Assembly: GCA_026545765.1 (NCBI GenBank)
Contig: CM048844.1
Span: 1,116,001-1,180,000, forward strand
Source of the DNA: Plantago major
Taxonomy: Eukaryota; Streptophyta; Magnoliopsida; Lamiales; Plantaginaceae
DNA: 64,000 nucleotides
Direction of reading: 5' to 3'
Shown: piece by piece, positions 34,208 through 45,306 of the stretch
Position numbering within the stretch: position 1 is the stretch's first letter
Layout: every line of letters starts with the position of its first letter
The notes under the pieces: generated by a model
What the model was told of the DNA's origin: nothing
Seen by the model: the letters and a program-made list of their open reading frames with translations, nothing else
Database searches by the model: none
Program-made: the position numbers and the translations under genes

Positions 34208-37200
34208 CTAATTTCCGGAAGTCGAGCCTTGGGATTCCGAGCAACCACCTCGATCCTGACGAGCTTGCTGTTGCATCCGGATCCTCCTATGGATCAACTT
34301 CAGCCCCCGCTCCCTCTCTTCCTCATCTAACCTCATAGCTATTCCCGGACATCGAGGGGGATCGCCTTCAAAATCAAGGATGATCGGGTCATCCGCGGTC
34401 CCTCTACCCGGGTAAATTGGCGGATGCATATTCCCGCAAGCGCAGTTCACCCAATGTTGATATTCCTCGTCATCAGATCCCGACATCTTGAAGAACGCTG
34501 GCTTTTGCGGAAGGCTAGAGTGGATAAAACAAAAGACAGGGTGGAGAAGGGTATAGCAGTGAAAAAGGAAGAATTACCACACCCTTATTTATAGTCGTGA
34601 CGACTCCTTAAGATCTCGCCATTTGTCGATCATCCGACGACTGGGAAGATGAAAAGACGCATTCATAATGACTATTTCACTATTTCACTTTCATCCTTCT
34701 AGAAGAATTACGCATCCCACAGAGCGAATGGTCCGAGGATCGGAAAGATGATGATTTGATTTCTATATCATACGCCATCTACAACGATCCGTGCTCTTAA
34801 GAGGTGTAATTTATGATAACTCGAAATATGAATGACAGATAAAAAGGAAACAGGGAAGCGAGCAAGTAATAATTCGGAAGCAAAGGAGGTTTGACTCCTC
34901 GGATTAAATACGAATCCAAGCAATAGTACATAACAGTATTTCGCGTCATCAAAACATACAAATTCAGCAAGTACATAATTTCAACGGGGGCATACCCGGA
35001 CTTCTCACTAAGGTCCGGCTTGGCTCGGACCAGCTTCACCAGCTTCGGGCGGATCGACAGCGTCGGAGACGGTTTGCGCAACAAGGGATTCAGCATGATT
35101 GAACAAGTTGAAATCCGTGGAACGGCCAACGACACGGGCAGGCAGGAAAACCCACTTCTTTAGGAAAGCCCGGTAATCATCAAAAGGTACGAAGCACACC
35201 TTTAGGAGGGCGTTCGGGATCCACCTCGGGGGGAAGGGCCCGCCGTTTTGAATCTCGATCTCACCCTCCTCGGTGACCAGTTCCGCAAACTCACACACGA
35301 GCATCCGCATAAGGGATTAACCCCTCAGCCTTCCAGTCGAAGTTCGGTGGAAGTAGTCCCTTGGACTGCAGCTGCCCGATCGCGGACACGAACCCATCCA
35401 GGCGGGAGGCATCAGATTTGTCCGCCATCAAGAACTTGAAGGAGTCAGACTCCATGAAGTCACGACCAGCTTGAAGACGGGCATATTGGAGGCCTCCGAG
35501 CAATATATCCTTGGAATCCAAGAAAGCCTTCATCGCCTTCTCGACAAAGTTCTCCTGCCAGTCGAGGTCCGCCTTGATTCTTTCCCAGTTGGCCTTCAGC
35601 TTATTGAACTTCACTTCTTTCTCTTTCAGCTGCACCTCCAACTGCTTTGCCTTCTCTGCCTCATCCGTGGACGTGGCCACAGCCTTGTGCATGTCCTCCT
35701 CAATGGTAGCGCGTTCGCCGACCTTCCATTGCATGGCCCTGATGAAACATCCAAGCTGGGAGAGATCCGCAAGGATATGAGTTATATTTCTATCACACTA
35801 AGAACAAACCAAGAAGACCATTGACATATTACTTACCCGCTGGTATAGCCCATCCAGCCCTCCAACACGTTCAACCTCAGGGAGTCCGCAAGCGTGCTCG
35901 TACTCCTTCTCAAGAGCATCTTGGTCCACAGGCAGGACAGCGGACAATTGTTGCCTCTTTGCGGCAGGAGGAGCTTCTGAGGTTGCTCCCCTCTTGCGTC
36001 CCGAGGTAATCGCGTCCTGCATCAATACCTCCCGTTGTGGCAGGGCAATGGAAGCTGGGACCTTGAAGCGATGGCGCCAGTGGCAGGGGCTTTGCCCTTG
36101 TCGGGCACCGCCAGGGCCTGAGAATCCTCGCCAGCCTTGTTCCGCCTTTCTTCCTCCGCGGCAAACACTGCATCATTCTTCGGATCCGACATAGGCAGAC
36201 CTGTGGAAGTGTTGATGATTTTGGTCCTCTGACCAGCGGCGAACTCCAAGGCTTGCTGCTCCCGCTGCAACCTTTTCTTTTCACGGAGCGTCGACATGAT
36301 GTAGTCGAACCAGTGAGCTGCACAATAAACCAAAGGCGTCAGTTACGGATATGCTAACAAGGAATTACCAGAATTGCGGAAATACGTAATCAAAATAGAG
36401 TATACCAACAAAGAAAGAACACAAAGTTTCAAGTCAACAAATCCTTACTAAAGTCCGTCTTCCCTCCAACCTCCACTGCGCCTGTTAGTCCGCACAGGTA
36501 GGGAAGTGGCTGACAGATTAATTCGTGGAACGGATAAGTAGGTGGGTTATGCTTTTTACGGATCGCAGCCACCCACGGAGCCACGTTCTTTGGAAGGGGG
36601 CGCCAGTCTGGGATGCTCTCCCTTAGGAACTTTGTTGGCAGTCCCCATTGCTCTCGCTGTCGCTCGGATGCCCCAGGTTTCAGAGCCATCTGTACGAAAA
36701 CGTACTTATCCCACCACTTCGATCCCAGCGACAAAATGGAGTCCGAAATAAAATTATAAGGCTTCCTATTCATAAAAGTATAGAAGAGGGGATTCCCCGG
36801 ACTGAACGAAACATGAAAGAGCTGCCTGAAGTTCTCAAATTTTACTGGCTGCCCTTTCTTCTTGCAAAACACAACGAAGCAGATAAGATTATCCAGGGAC
36901 TTTGGGATAACCTGACTCAGACCAATCCCAATGTGATTTAAGATATGCTTCAATTCCGTTGCAATGGGGATCTTCCACCCACAAGCAAAAGCTACCTCGT
37001 GCACACGCATATACCCGGCGGGCGGGTTGTAAAATGCGTGTCCTAGCTCGGGAACCATGATTTCTACGGAGTCGGGGATCTCCCACTTCCGCCTCCATTC
37101 TGGAATGTCTTCCGCTTTCACCCTTGATGGACATGTAGGAAGAAGTCCGTCGGCATTTAGTTCTCCAAATTCGTCCGCTATCATAACAGCGGACACAGGA

Positions 37201-37475
37201 CGGGGGAACTTGATTCGGGCAGCTTTCGCGCCACGACCTTCAATTAATGGAAGACTGGACTGCACGGGCGCAGCAGGGTGTAATGCAATCTGTCGACCAG
37301 TACGCCTCGGAGGGCGAGTGACAGGAGATCCTTCTTCTCCTTCCTCCTCCTCTTCGTCTTCCTCTGCCTCACCATCTTCCTCATCCTCATCGACATCTTC
37401 GAGTCTCCCAGATGTGCTTGGGTTGGACGGACCTGTTTCCGCTACGACACGGTCTTCCACCCCAACCCCGAACAT
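34208..37475 (-). mobile_element. Antisense ORF block of the Gypsy/Tat fossil
   Basis: Several minus-strand frames lie opposite to gag-pol. The largest (37475-36429, 348 residues) has an acidic N-terminal region (EDVDEDEEDGEAEEDEEEEE), a proline/arginine segment, then a globular part with LLPTCPSRVKAEDIPEWRRK and GWKIPIATELKHILNHIGIG. This resembles the plant-transposon-type domain encoded by accessory ORFs of Tat elements. A coiled-coil-like segment (KQLEVQLKEKEVKFNKLKAN) appears at 35734-35291. Accessory antisense ORFs between pol and the 3' LTR are known in Tat relatives; their role is not established. The block is broken. Confidence 0.65.
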
Positions 37476-37485
37476 CTCTCAATAA

Positions 37486-38797
37486 TAATAACTGAATATG
37501 ATCCAAGTATATATGATCCTTAATATTGGTTGTCTCTAGGACATATACAATTTCACTTATGACATCTGAAGTTGGTTGTCCTGTCATCAAAGGGAACAAA
37601 TGGTCATCTACGAAATGGATACGTATATATCAAGGCCCAAGCATCACAAGCCAGGAGTTACAATTCTATATGTGAGCTTAATGTGGCCATATTGAAATAT
37701 TTTTCATAGTTGTTTATGCAAATGTATGATTTCGATCAAATTAGTTGCTTAACTAGCAAAACCGTGTTCCAACATTTTATGCTTTGTTTGATGCATGTTT
37801 GTTGATGAGGCCATAGCGTGACTCACATGCTCGCCATAAAGTTACTATACATCAGAGGCTGATACACATCCAAACTCGTTATGTTCAACATTAAGAAATG
37901 CATCCAAACCCCAACCGTCTCTGAAAGTTTCAAGGAAGATATGCTGAATTATCAAGAAATTTGGTTTCATATGAGGACTTGATCCAGAGCCATGCATTGG
38001 TTAGTTGGCTATGTTTTGGCCTGTATTGCATATATGTTCTTCGGTTACAGACATACATCGTAGTCTACTTTTTCGACTGTAATTTTTAATCTTCTTAGAA
38101 ACTTGTTAGATTTTGAGCATGATGAGTATATGTTACAGGAAATAGTTTGGATGATGGTCTTGGAACATCGGTCACTTAGACTAGTTTGATTTTCTTTTTT
38201 CTTGTAATACTTGTACACAATTGGCTTATGATTCTCTTACTTTGAACATAGTCTTGGGTTTTAATAAATTTGATCCTGCCGGGAAAAAGAATATTGATGT
38301 TTTGTATTAGTTTTTTTGATTAATAATCTGGAATTTTTTTTTTTTTTTTTTGTTATATAGCATTATACTTTTCTATTATGAAAAGCGAGAATAACAATAT
38401 CAATTCTAGATATTGCTATTTTATTTTTTTAACCCTGGTTAGTTATATACCAATGTATTATTGGTTGGTATTGTGCATGTTTGTGTGAAAATGACCATCT
38501 AACATAGCCAATGACTATTTCCTTGGTATTTGTATTACCAGCCAAGTTTTCCTTGGTGATGTCGCTATTACCCATGAAAAGTGCGTGGATATTATGACTT
38601 CCACCGATTATTTTTTCCTTGGAAAATATACACTTTACCAAGGAACACCCAACTTACTTGGCAACGGTATTACCAACGAGGGTATTAGGAAGGAAACAAT
38701 ACCAAGGAGGTTTACTTGGAAATACTCCATTACCAATGAATTTAGACTTAACACCAACAAACAACTTACTTGATAATGCCCCTTTTTTCTTGTACTG
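37486..38797 (+). mobile_element. Prolyl-4-hydroxylase repeat, copy A, with CACTA-type 3' end
   Basis: Matches copy B (51510-53390) and copy C (59797-60479). It holds the last P4H exon (about 37572-37671) reading GCPVIKGNKWSSTKWIRI, here with the tryptophan codon intact, followed by P4H-like 3' UTR sequence. The middle P4H exons found in copy B are absent. The right part (38430-38797) is dense in CCTTGG/CCAAGG/TACCAA words and ends TTTTTTCTTGTACTG, a one-base variant of a CACTA terminus. I do not see the other CACTA end. It looks like host exons carried by, or joined to, a CACTA element. Confidence 0.65.
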
Positions 38798-38901
38798 ATT
38801 GAAAAAACGTTTTGGCATTGATTCAGTCACTAATGATTTTGATAAGATAAAGAGGCGTAGAGTATGTACTACTTTCATGGAAGTGGGTCGTTTATTCATT
38901 A

Positions 38902-39146
38902 CTCCCTCCGTTCCATTAAATTTTATCCATTTTAGATGTTCCGTTAAAAACTTTCCATTTTCTTTTATGGAAATCCACTATCTCCAACATTAATATTTTA
39001 ATCACTCTTTTTCATCTTTATCAATTCTATTTCTTACTTTTTACTATACATTTATTACTTTTTATATCTATATAAACCATATTTACACAAACATCTTAAA
39101 ATTTGTGTAAAAAGAAAATGGAAAGAGATTTGTGGAATGGAAGGAG
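38902..39146. mobile_element. Stowaway-like MITE (copy A)
   Basis: The 245-bp element starts CTCCCTCCGTTCCATTAAAT and ends with ATTTGTGGAATGGAAGGAG, flanked by TA at 38900-38901 and 39147-39148. It is AT-rich and non-coding. A second copy in the same context lies at 60584-63986 and is split by a 3.15-kb insert. Confidence 0.85.
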
Positions 39147-39299
39147 TATTTGTTTGTCTTTTATCATGATGTAATTTTTTCTTTCCTTTCATATTTAAAT
39201 ATGTGATGAATTTGGTGTAAAAAAATTAACGTGACCCGATCCGAACCGTCATAACTTGATCGAACTAAATTACATATTGTGTTCGTGTTATTATACTCC

Positions 39300-40507
39300 G
39301 CCACCCCCCACTTTTAAATTCTGGCTGTACCAATCCAAGAGTCATCGAACAAATCCAACAGGTAAGAGAAAAGATCATGGTCTCTGCTTAGCTTTTCAGG
39401 AAGCAGAATACATGAAGTTCTTATATTTAACACCCCCTTAATGAGTCTGATCTAAAGAAAACTTTTGCAGGCTGGTTCTGGTAGGCCTCTCTCACCAAAG
39501 ACAAAGGCGCAATGCAAACTCGACTCTCACCTTTCCGGGCCTAAAGCAATTGAAATAACAGGAAAGGACTGACCAGGCCTATTGTCGGAGATATCAAGCT
39601 GATCTCCATTGCAATGTCGTTGAAGCACATGCTTGGAGCTATAACGCACGTCTAGCCTGCGTTGCTTACATTTCTGAGCAATCGGCAAACACTCCAATGG
39701 ACGAAAATAGGCTCCATGCAATTGAACTAACTACTATACTCCGAGCCACTACTTCCAGAGAAGAGAACTCTAACCATCATGAAGTGAAAACTGCTGGCCT
39801 TCTTGAGGGCAAATTAGCCACGATGACTGATGTAGAACGTCGCCTGCATCAGCAAGGACAACTGGGCCTTCTATGACATGGAGATTGGATAGCAAGGACA
39901 AGGAGAGAAAAAAGGCTAGCATCGTCATTGAGAGAAGGGATATTCGATGGTTTGTTTTGTATCCAATGCAAAGACCGGAAGAGGCTTATGTTCGACATTG
40001 TTTATACGCTTACTGATATGCAGTATGTGATTTTTCATGCTTCCGTTGACTCTCGTGGAGGCTATGCCTATCAAGTGAGCATATATATCTTCTTTTTACC
40101 CTTTTCATCTATTAAGCAAGTTGTTTCTTTGCTGTAGGAGTATTTTATAAGGCATGTCATTGGCTGTGTGTTGAGCACTGATAGTGAGAAAGAGCGAGTC
40201 GTAAATGTTTGGAGGCTGCGATTGAACGCAGGTTTTGTGCGGTATGTTCTTACTAGACACACACCTACACATATATGCACACAATTTGTATTAATCCTTC
40301 GGCTTTGACAGGGAGTTAGGTTAGAACTGTGTGCACTCAACCGGGTGGGCGGGTTCTAAGGGAAAATGGGCTAGCAGTAGTAAGAGCATACGCCGCAACA
40401 CATGGATTTCGTCAAGCCAATGAAGACGGAGACCTAGTGGTGATAAAAGATAACATTCGGCCAACATCACCTGGAAAGCAGAGGTTCTCCATTGGGACAT
40501 GTTGAGA
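39300..40507 (+). pseudogene. ACT-domain repeat (ACR) protein pseudogene
   Basis: The plus strand shows pieces of a plant ACR protein (amino-acid-sensing ACT domains in tandem) in the right order: RVIEQIQQ at an exon end with GTAAGAG (39363), AIEITGKD then PGLLSEIS (39545-39595), HCNVVEAHAWSYNARLACVA (39603-39662), TDVERRLHQ (39826-39852), then CKDRKRLMFDIVYTLTDMQY and EYFIRHVIG across an intron (39968-40170), CLEAAIERRF (40205-40240) and a last ACT block GVRLELCALNRVGG (40313-40355). It ends at a TGA near 40504. Frameshifts and in-frame stops separate the pieces (for example a TGA at the GKD-PGLL join), so it is a decayed host gene copy. Introns remain, so it arose by DNA-level duplication and not through a processed mRNA. 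Confidence 0.82.
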
Positions 40508-40973
40508 CTTAAGATCTGTTTTCGGCATCTCTAAATTGCCGCCTAGCTAGCCAGTGTGTACATAAATAATCGCCCTGCGAATGTACATACAAGTCTAATT
40601 AATGCCTGACTGCTGACAAAGTTGTATAAGTAGGATATAATCTTAACCTATCTATATATGTTCGTTCATCTGGTCACTAAAATTTACAATACTGAGATTT
40701 ATTCTTCGAAGCCATAAAGAATGCAAAATCATATGAAACGCGTTGAATCTCTTGGCTGGTTGGCTCATTGTCCAATGCTCTGCCTTCCTTCAGCCTCAAG
40801 TACTCATCTTCTGTAACAGCTAGCCTTCAGTATCTCCTTCACTTCAGTCTAGATATATCAGTAACATTTACACGTAAGGAGAACGCATCCCAGTTCAAAA
40901 CGTCACTTGGAGGCAAAACGTAGTCAACAGACAGTATTAATAGATAGCCTCTGAGATTCTAGGACTAGCCACT

Positions 40974-41750
40974 TCATATCCACTGGGACACAAGCAAAAC
41001 TTGGAATGTAACATATAGTCTATGTAACCTGCTTGATCCGTTTTTAGGTAATCGTATATCTTTACCCTTCCAGTGTTTCAGCAGAATCGGCCTGACAGGA
41101 CTGTGATTTCCACCACCAGCGAAAAACGCAAGATAGTCCCTGGAAATGTTAGATGGCAGAGAACGCAGCTTGGGATGTACTTCTCTGCTGATAAGATGGA
41201 TTTCTGGCACAGTCTCGTCTTTTAGTGGATCAAATCCTTCAGAAAAATTGGCATTGCACAACCCTCTGATCGATGTGTTGTCCACTTGATACCAGAGGCC
41301 CCTATAACAATCAAATCAATGCAGAATTTCGTCACTGAAGGCTAAAAAAGAAATTGTTTACAGTTATGAATAGCACTAGTCCAATGTAATCTGCTCACCC
41401 AGTCATGGCAAGCAAGCATGAAATGGTCAGCTTCTTGACTCATATTCCAGAACGGGTGCCTGGTTGAGATGAGACCAATGTAATCTGATACGAACTTCCT
41501 GAGTGGAGTGGCATCACGCGAGTTGGGAACATAGACAGACGTACGCAACCAGCTTTACTACACTAAACAACATAAAGAAGAGACCAGAAGTCCTGCACGT
41601 GTAATTCTTCCCATATTCAATCTCATTCATGAGTCGGGCCTTCAACGCTTTTGGACGGTCCATTGTGCATAAGTGGTGGTTCGCCTTCTTCATACACGTA
41701 AATCTTGAATCTTCGTTCCATCTTAATGTAGCTCCTATGCATAGAGTTTT
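40974..41750 (-). pseudogene. GT47 exostosin-family glycosyltransferase pseudogene
   Basis: Minus-strand exons are recognisable: MERRFKIYVYEEGEPPLMHN (about 41720-41660), then VYVPNSRDATPLRKFVSDYI and RHPFWNMSQEADHFMLACHD (41548-41390), then SIRGLCNANFSEGFDPLKDE and DYLAFFAGGGNHSPVRPILL (41275-41080). This is the order of plant exostosin-like GT47 enzymes, Golgi glycosyltransferases of cell-wall polysaccharide or glycoprotein synthesis. The N-terminal membrane anchor and the downstream GT core are not seen, and the frame is broken (a TGA shortly after KSVEGPTHE), so it is a fragmentary pseudogene. It sits beside a LINE fragment just outside the right duplication arm. Confidence 0.8.
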
Positions 41751-42300
41751 TGGTTAAAGCAGGACGAGTATCTGACAGTTATGACATCAACCGCAGAAAC
41801 GTGAAGTTCTAGACCCAGTAAAATGGCCTCTTTATGCCTGCATAAAACCTCCTTTTCAAGCAAGTACACGTCCATGTTCGTCTCGCGCAACCACCCCCGA
41901 ACTTGCTCCATTATTAGCAGAACTAACACCAGCATCAAAGTTTATTTTGATTCGCCCGCCATCAGGTGGTTTCCAGATTGTTGAAAAAACGGGTTCCCCC
42001 ACAACTCTGAATAATGCCTGTGCAGCTCAACAGGTGGCCAGATATCAACTTGCAAACTGCGCTGTCTGGAGAGCACCGAACCTCTCTTCTGCGTGCACAA
42101 CTTTATTCCTATGCATCCATAGACTCCAGCAGGAAACCAAGTAGAGATCCATCTCATCTTTCATAAGTCGATGCCGAATTTTATCCATCCAGTCCTGCAT
42201 TGCTCCATGTTCTGCTACTCATCATAAGAAAACCTGGACACTCGTCTGGCGTAAACAAAAACACTGTAATGCACACCACCTTCTAATCAAATGACAAGTA
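41735..42300 (-). pseudogene. LINE fragment: post-zf-RVT linker and RNase H domain
   Basis: On the minus strand, the linker shared with 11254-11437 (about 42290-42102) continues into PPDGGRIKI and a NFDAGV-type start near 41945, then EAILLGLELHVSAVDVITV near 41815, the RVT_3 RNase H pattern of plant LINEs. Frames are interrupted several times. The part above 42102 is shared with the left arm; the RNase H part is not, because the left copy ends where the satellite starts. Confidence 0.65.
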
Positions 42301-42862
42301 CGAAACTACAATGAATGTAATGCACACTGTAATACCTACTTGGTATCAAAAGAAACTACACAGATACGCTAGGCCTTCATTTACTCATTGCAACCAAAAT
42401 GATCAGCAGTTTTTAACTGGAATAAAACTTCACGGCACCCATATCTAATCAAACAAGTACCCATATCCAAAATTTTGTGCTTGTTACATAAAATTCATAT
42501 ATGTATGTTTGGCATAGAAAATTAAGATAACTCAATTCCGGTGACATGAATATTTACGAATACTAATGTTATCTTTAAATCTTTAATAAAATTCAATCAA
42601 TCCGAGAAATTCCCAAGTCCAACGATGATCTACATGAATATGTTATTTCTCAGGAACCATAAAATTGAGAGTAGAACAAGCTACGCGTGATGTGCTTGTC
42701 GACGAAATAAAATAATTAAACAAAGACCAGTGAGTAAACGACCAAAGCAAACAAGAATCGAGTCAATGAACCGCAGACAACAAATTTATGTATGTCATCA
42801 AAAGTAAATTTTGTTACATAATTAAGTTAGTTCAACTCGGTAACTTATTATCACGATCAAGA

Positions 42863-44437
42863 TTAGTTCTGAACTAGCGGGGCCTCGAGATCAACGGTAG
42901 AATCCTCCATTGCAGTACCTGAGGAAGATTTGGCGACAAAATTATTACACTAGCTAGATGGTGTTACAAGTTGAACGTCTCAAATTTGAAGATCTATGAA
43001 AGATTCGAAAGAAGAACATGACAAGTAAACACCTGAACTTCGAAATGTCACCAGAAGGATACAAGATACAAGGAGCATGACGATTTCCAATATTATGCCA
43101 CCTCCGTGAGCAATCTGTGGAACAAGAGAAAGGGTAAAGCACAAAACGAAACAAGGGACAGTCACAAATAGTTGTACTTATAATGGTGTGAAACCAATGT
43201 GTACTTACAGCAAGGTAAACATCGTAGGTAGGGATAAAAAGATATGCATATGCAAACCACGCGACAGCATTCAAGAAATACATTGTGCATAATCCAAACG
43301 GCAAGTATTGTGTGGTTCGCGTCTTGCATGCGTTTATCTGGAAATCGATAAAATATATATAAGTTTGTATCAATACAAGGGAAAAGATCAGTGTATAATG
43401 GGTAACAAGCGAAAATCAGACTTAAGAGAGATTTAACATCAGTGTATATTGGGTAAACAAGCAGCAGATTTAAGAGAGATTGAAGAGGTTAGATTCTTAC
43501 TATTGAAGGTATCGGAGAAGCATACATAAAAATTCCAACTGTAGCAGCAGCAGACCCAGTAATATGTGGATGATCTAGGACGGGAGCCCAAAAAGTAAAA
43601 GGATTCGCAAATACAATATACATCAAAAATATAAACTCTGGTACCACGGCTGTCAATTCGATAACCACCTGATCATGCAGTGCAAGTAGCAAAAGTTATA
43701 GTACTTTGTTAGATAAGATAATAATACTGACACATAAACAGAGTATATGACAATGAGTTAATTACCGCGTGATGAAATATAGTTGTATTAGCCCTGAAAG
43801 CCAACAAGTAATAGGTCTGAACCATAAAGCAACCGTGATTGAGAACCACGACCAATATATTCTGGAATGTGAAGGATCCCTTAACTGGTTCACTCATACC
43901 ATAAAACATCCATACGAAGCATGCCAGCTGAGTCAAAGCATATGGGTAGGGCTGTAGATCTTTAGTTGACTTCTCCCTTAATATTTTCAAATGATTTGGT
44001 CTGTGATTAAATTTAACCAAGGAAAGAAAAGAAAAAGAAAATCAGATCAAATCATAGCTAGCTATAGTGAGTTTGAGGAGTAAGAAATTTGTTTAATGAA
44101 CATAACATACATACATACATACATAATAAAGAGTAGGTAGGGAGTAGAAATTACTCACATTCGATACATACATACATACATACATACATAATAAAGAGTA
44201 GGTAGGGTAGAGGCTAGAAATTACTCACATTGGATACAGAATTAGCAGAGCAATTGACATAGCGGAAGCTACGTACATACATAAAAATAAAAAAGAAGAG
44301 GAATTAACAACGTAACTACAATAAGGAAGAAACACAAGACAACACAGTAGTAGTACTATAATGTAAGTTTAGGAAAGGCAAAAACCTGTAATGCCCAACA
44401 CTAGGTCTGGTGTTCCTAAAAAGTGAAAATTCTTCAT
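42863..44437 (-). CDS. SWEET: SWEET-family sugar transporter, apparently intact
   Basis: Seven exons on the minus strand: 44437-44386, 44268-44229, 44000-43766, 43668-43501, 43337-43209, 43114-43033 and 42918-42863. All introns are GT-AG and phases agree; the coding length is 762 bp (253 residues), within the SWEET range of about 230-300. I chose the ATG at 44437 because it gives MKNFHFLGTPDLVLGITASA, leading straight into helix 1. The two MtN3/saliva repeats are visible: the first with YPIPNHLKILREKSTKDLQP and PYPY, the second with GIFMYASPIPSI and QYLPFGLCTMYFLNAVAWFA. The four helix-kink prolines of the family are present. SWEETs are seven-helix plasma-membrane or tonoplast uniporters for sucrose or hexoses; the substrate cannot be read here. 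The tail SSGTAMEDSTVDLEAPLVQN is cytosolic by family topology. Upstream, 44580-44660 holds a likely 5' UTR exon ending at a GTAAG donor. Confidence 0.88.
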
Positions 44438-44866
44438 TCTGAGCAATTTTGATCTGAAAAAAATATGATACATGGTTAAAACCGATGGAAACGAAACTTA
44501 CCAATGCGAAAGCATTGATCTTTAAATTATAAAAGCAAAAGCAAGAAGAAGCATACATAAACTTTGATAGTGATTTGTGGTGATCAGAAGGCTAAGGAAA
44601 CTTACGGGATGTTTCTCGGCGATATTTGCAGAGCAAAATTGGGGCTTTACTCGCCCTAATTTGTTTTACCTTTCGCGAGCACAACTGGGATCAGATTAAT
44701 CGATTAATTATTTTACTTTCTGAAAGAGTATTGGATTAATTAGGACTTTTTTTTTTTAAAAAAAACGTAATTTGGAATCCTGACTACAATCTATGAACTT
44801 CTGGAAATCAATGATCATATCTGCAATATAAATCAAAAGTCAGCAACAAAAATACAAAAGTTAGCA

Positions 44867-45306
44867 ATTTACACACAAAAATTAACAAAAATGCGATACT
44901 ATTCAAAACACAAAACTCAACAATATACATACAAAAATCCAACCTATTTACACCTATTAGCAAAATTCCAACATGTTAGTCCTAGTGCTAGAATTAGTAC
45001 TTCCTCTCAATTTTTAATAATTGTCGTTTTAGTTTTTTCACTATTTGAAAAATATTTATCGTTTTACATTTTTCAAGAAAGACTTTTATATCATAATTAT
45101 TGTGTGTTGTTGAATTTCATGTCATTTAGAGATATTGTACTGGTTCAAGTATCACAGTTATATGTAATTAATGTTGTATTTTATAAAAATTAATAATAAA
45201 TTGAATTGGGTGTATTAAAATGTATAAAACCTCTAAGACGACAATTAAAAATAGGAGGGAGTAGTACTTTATTTTTTTTTAGCCAATACCAAGAACTTGA
45301 GGAGTA
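44867..45306. repeat. Direct repeat, first copy (440 bp)
   Basis: Nearly identical to 47564-48001, about 2.26 kb downstream in the same orientation. It consists of a piece matching left-arm 7944-8020, joined at a shared GATTT to a piece matching left-arm 2150-2515 that includes the Stowaway-like MITE (45000-45261). A short frame starting MRYYSKHKTQQY occurs in both copies and is not a gene. Confidence 0.9.

Larger units (their letters stand above)
27423..37485 (+). mobile_element. Gypsy/Tat-lineage retrotransposon fossil
   Basis: Parts in order: 5' LTR (27423-28265), primer-binding site (about 28269-28286), gag region (28540-30100), a region where protease is expected (about 30370-30780), RT and RNase H (31875-33400), and a block of antisense frames (34208-37475). 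An antisense ORF downstream of pol is a known feature of Tat-lineage elements such as Grande. A CACTA element is nested at 30796-31676. The fossil is broken, with several breaks; no 3' LTR is recognised before the next repeat starts at about 37486, so age cannot be estimated from LTR pairs. It lies where the Copia pol reading ends, as expected for an insertion into it. Confidence 0.8.

Noticed and set aside
44891-45193. Frame MRYYSKHKTQQY... present twice, as if conserved
   Set aside because: It lies in a duplicated non-coding rearrangement segment spanning a MITE; duplication, not selection, explains the match.
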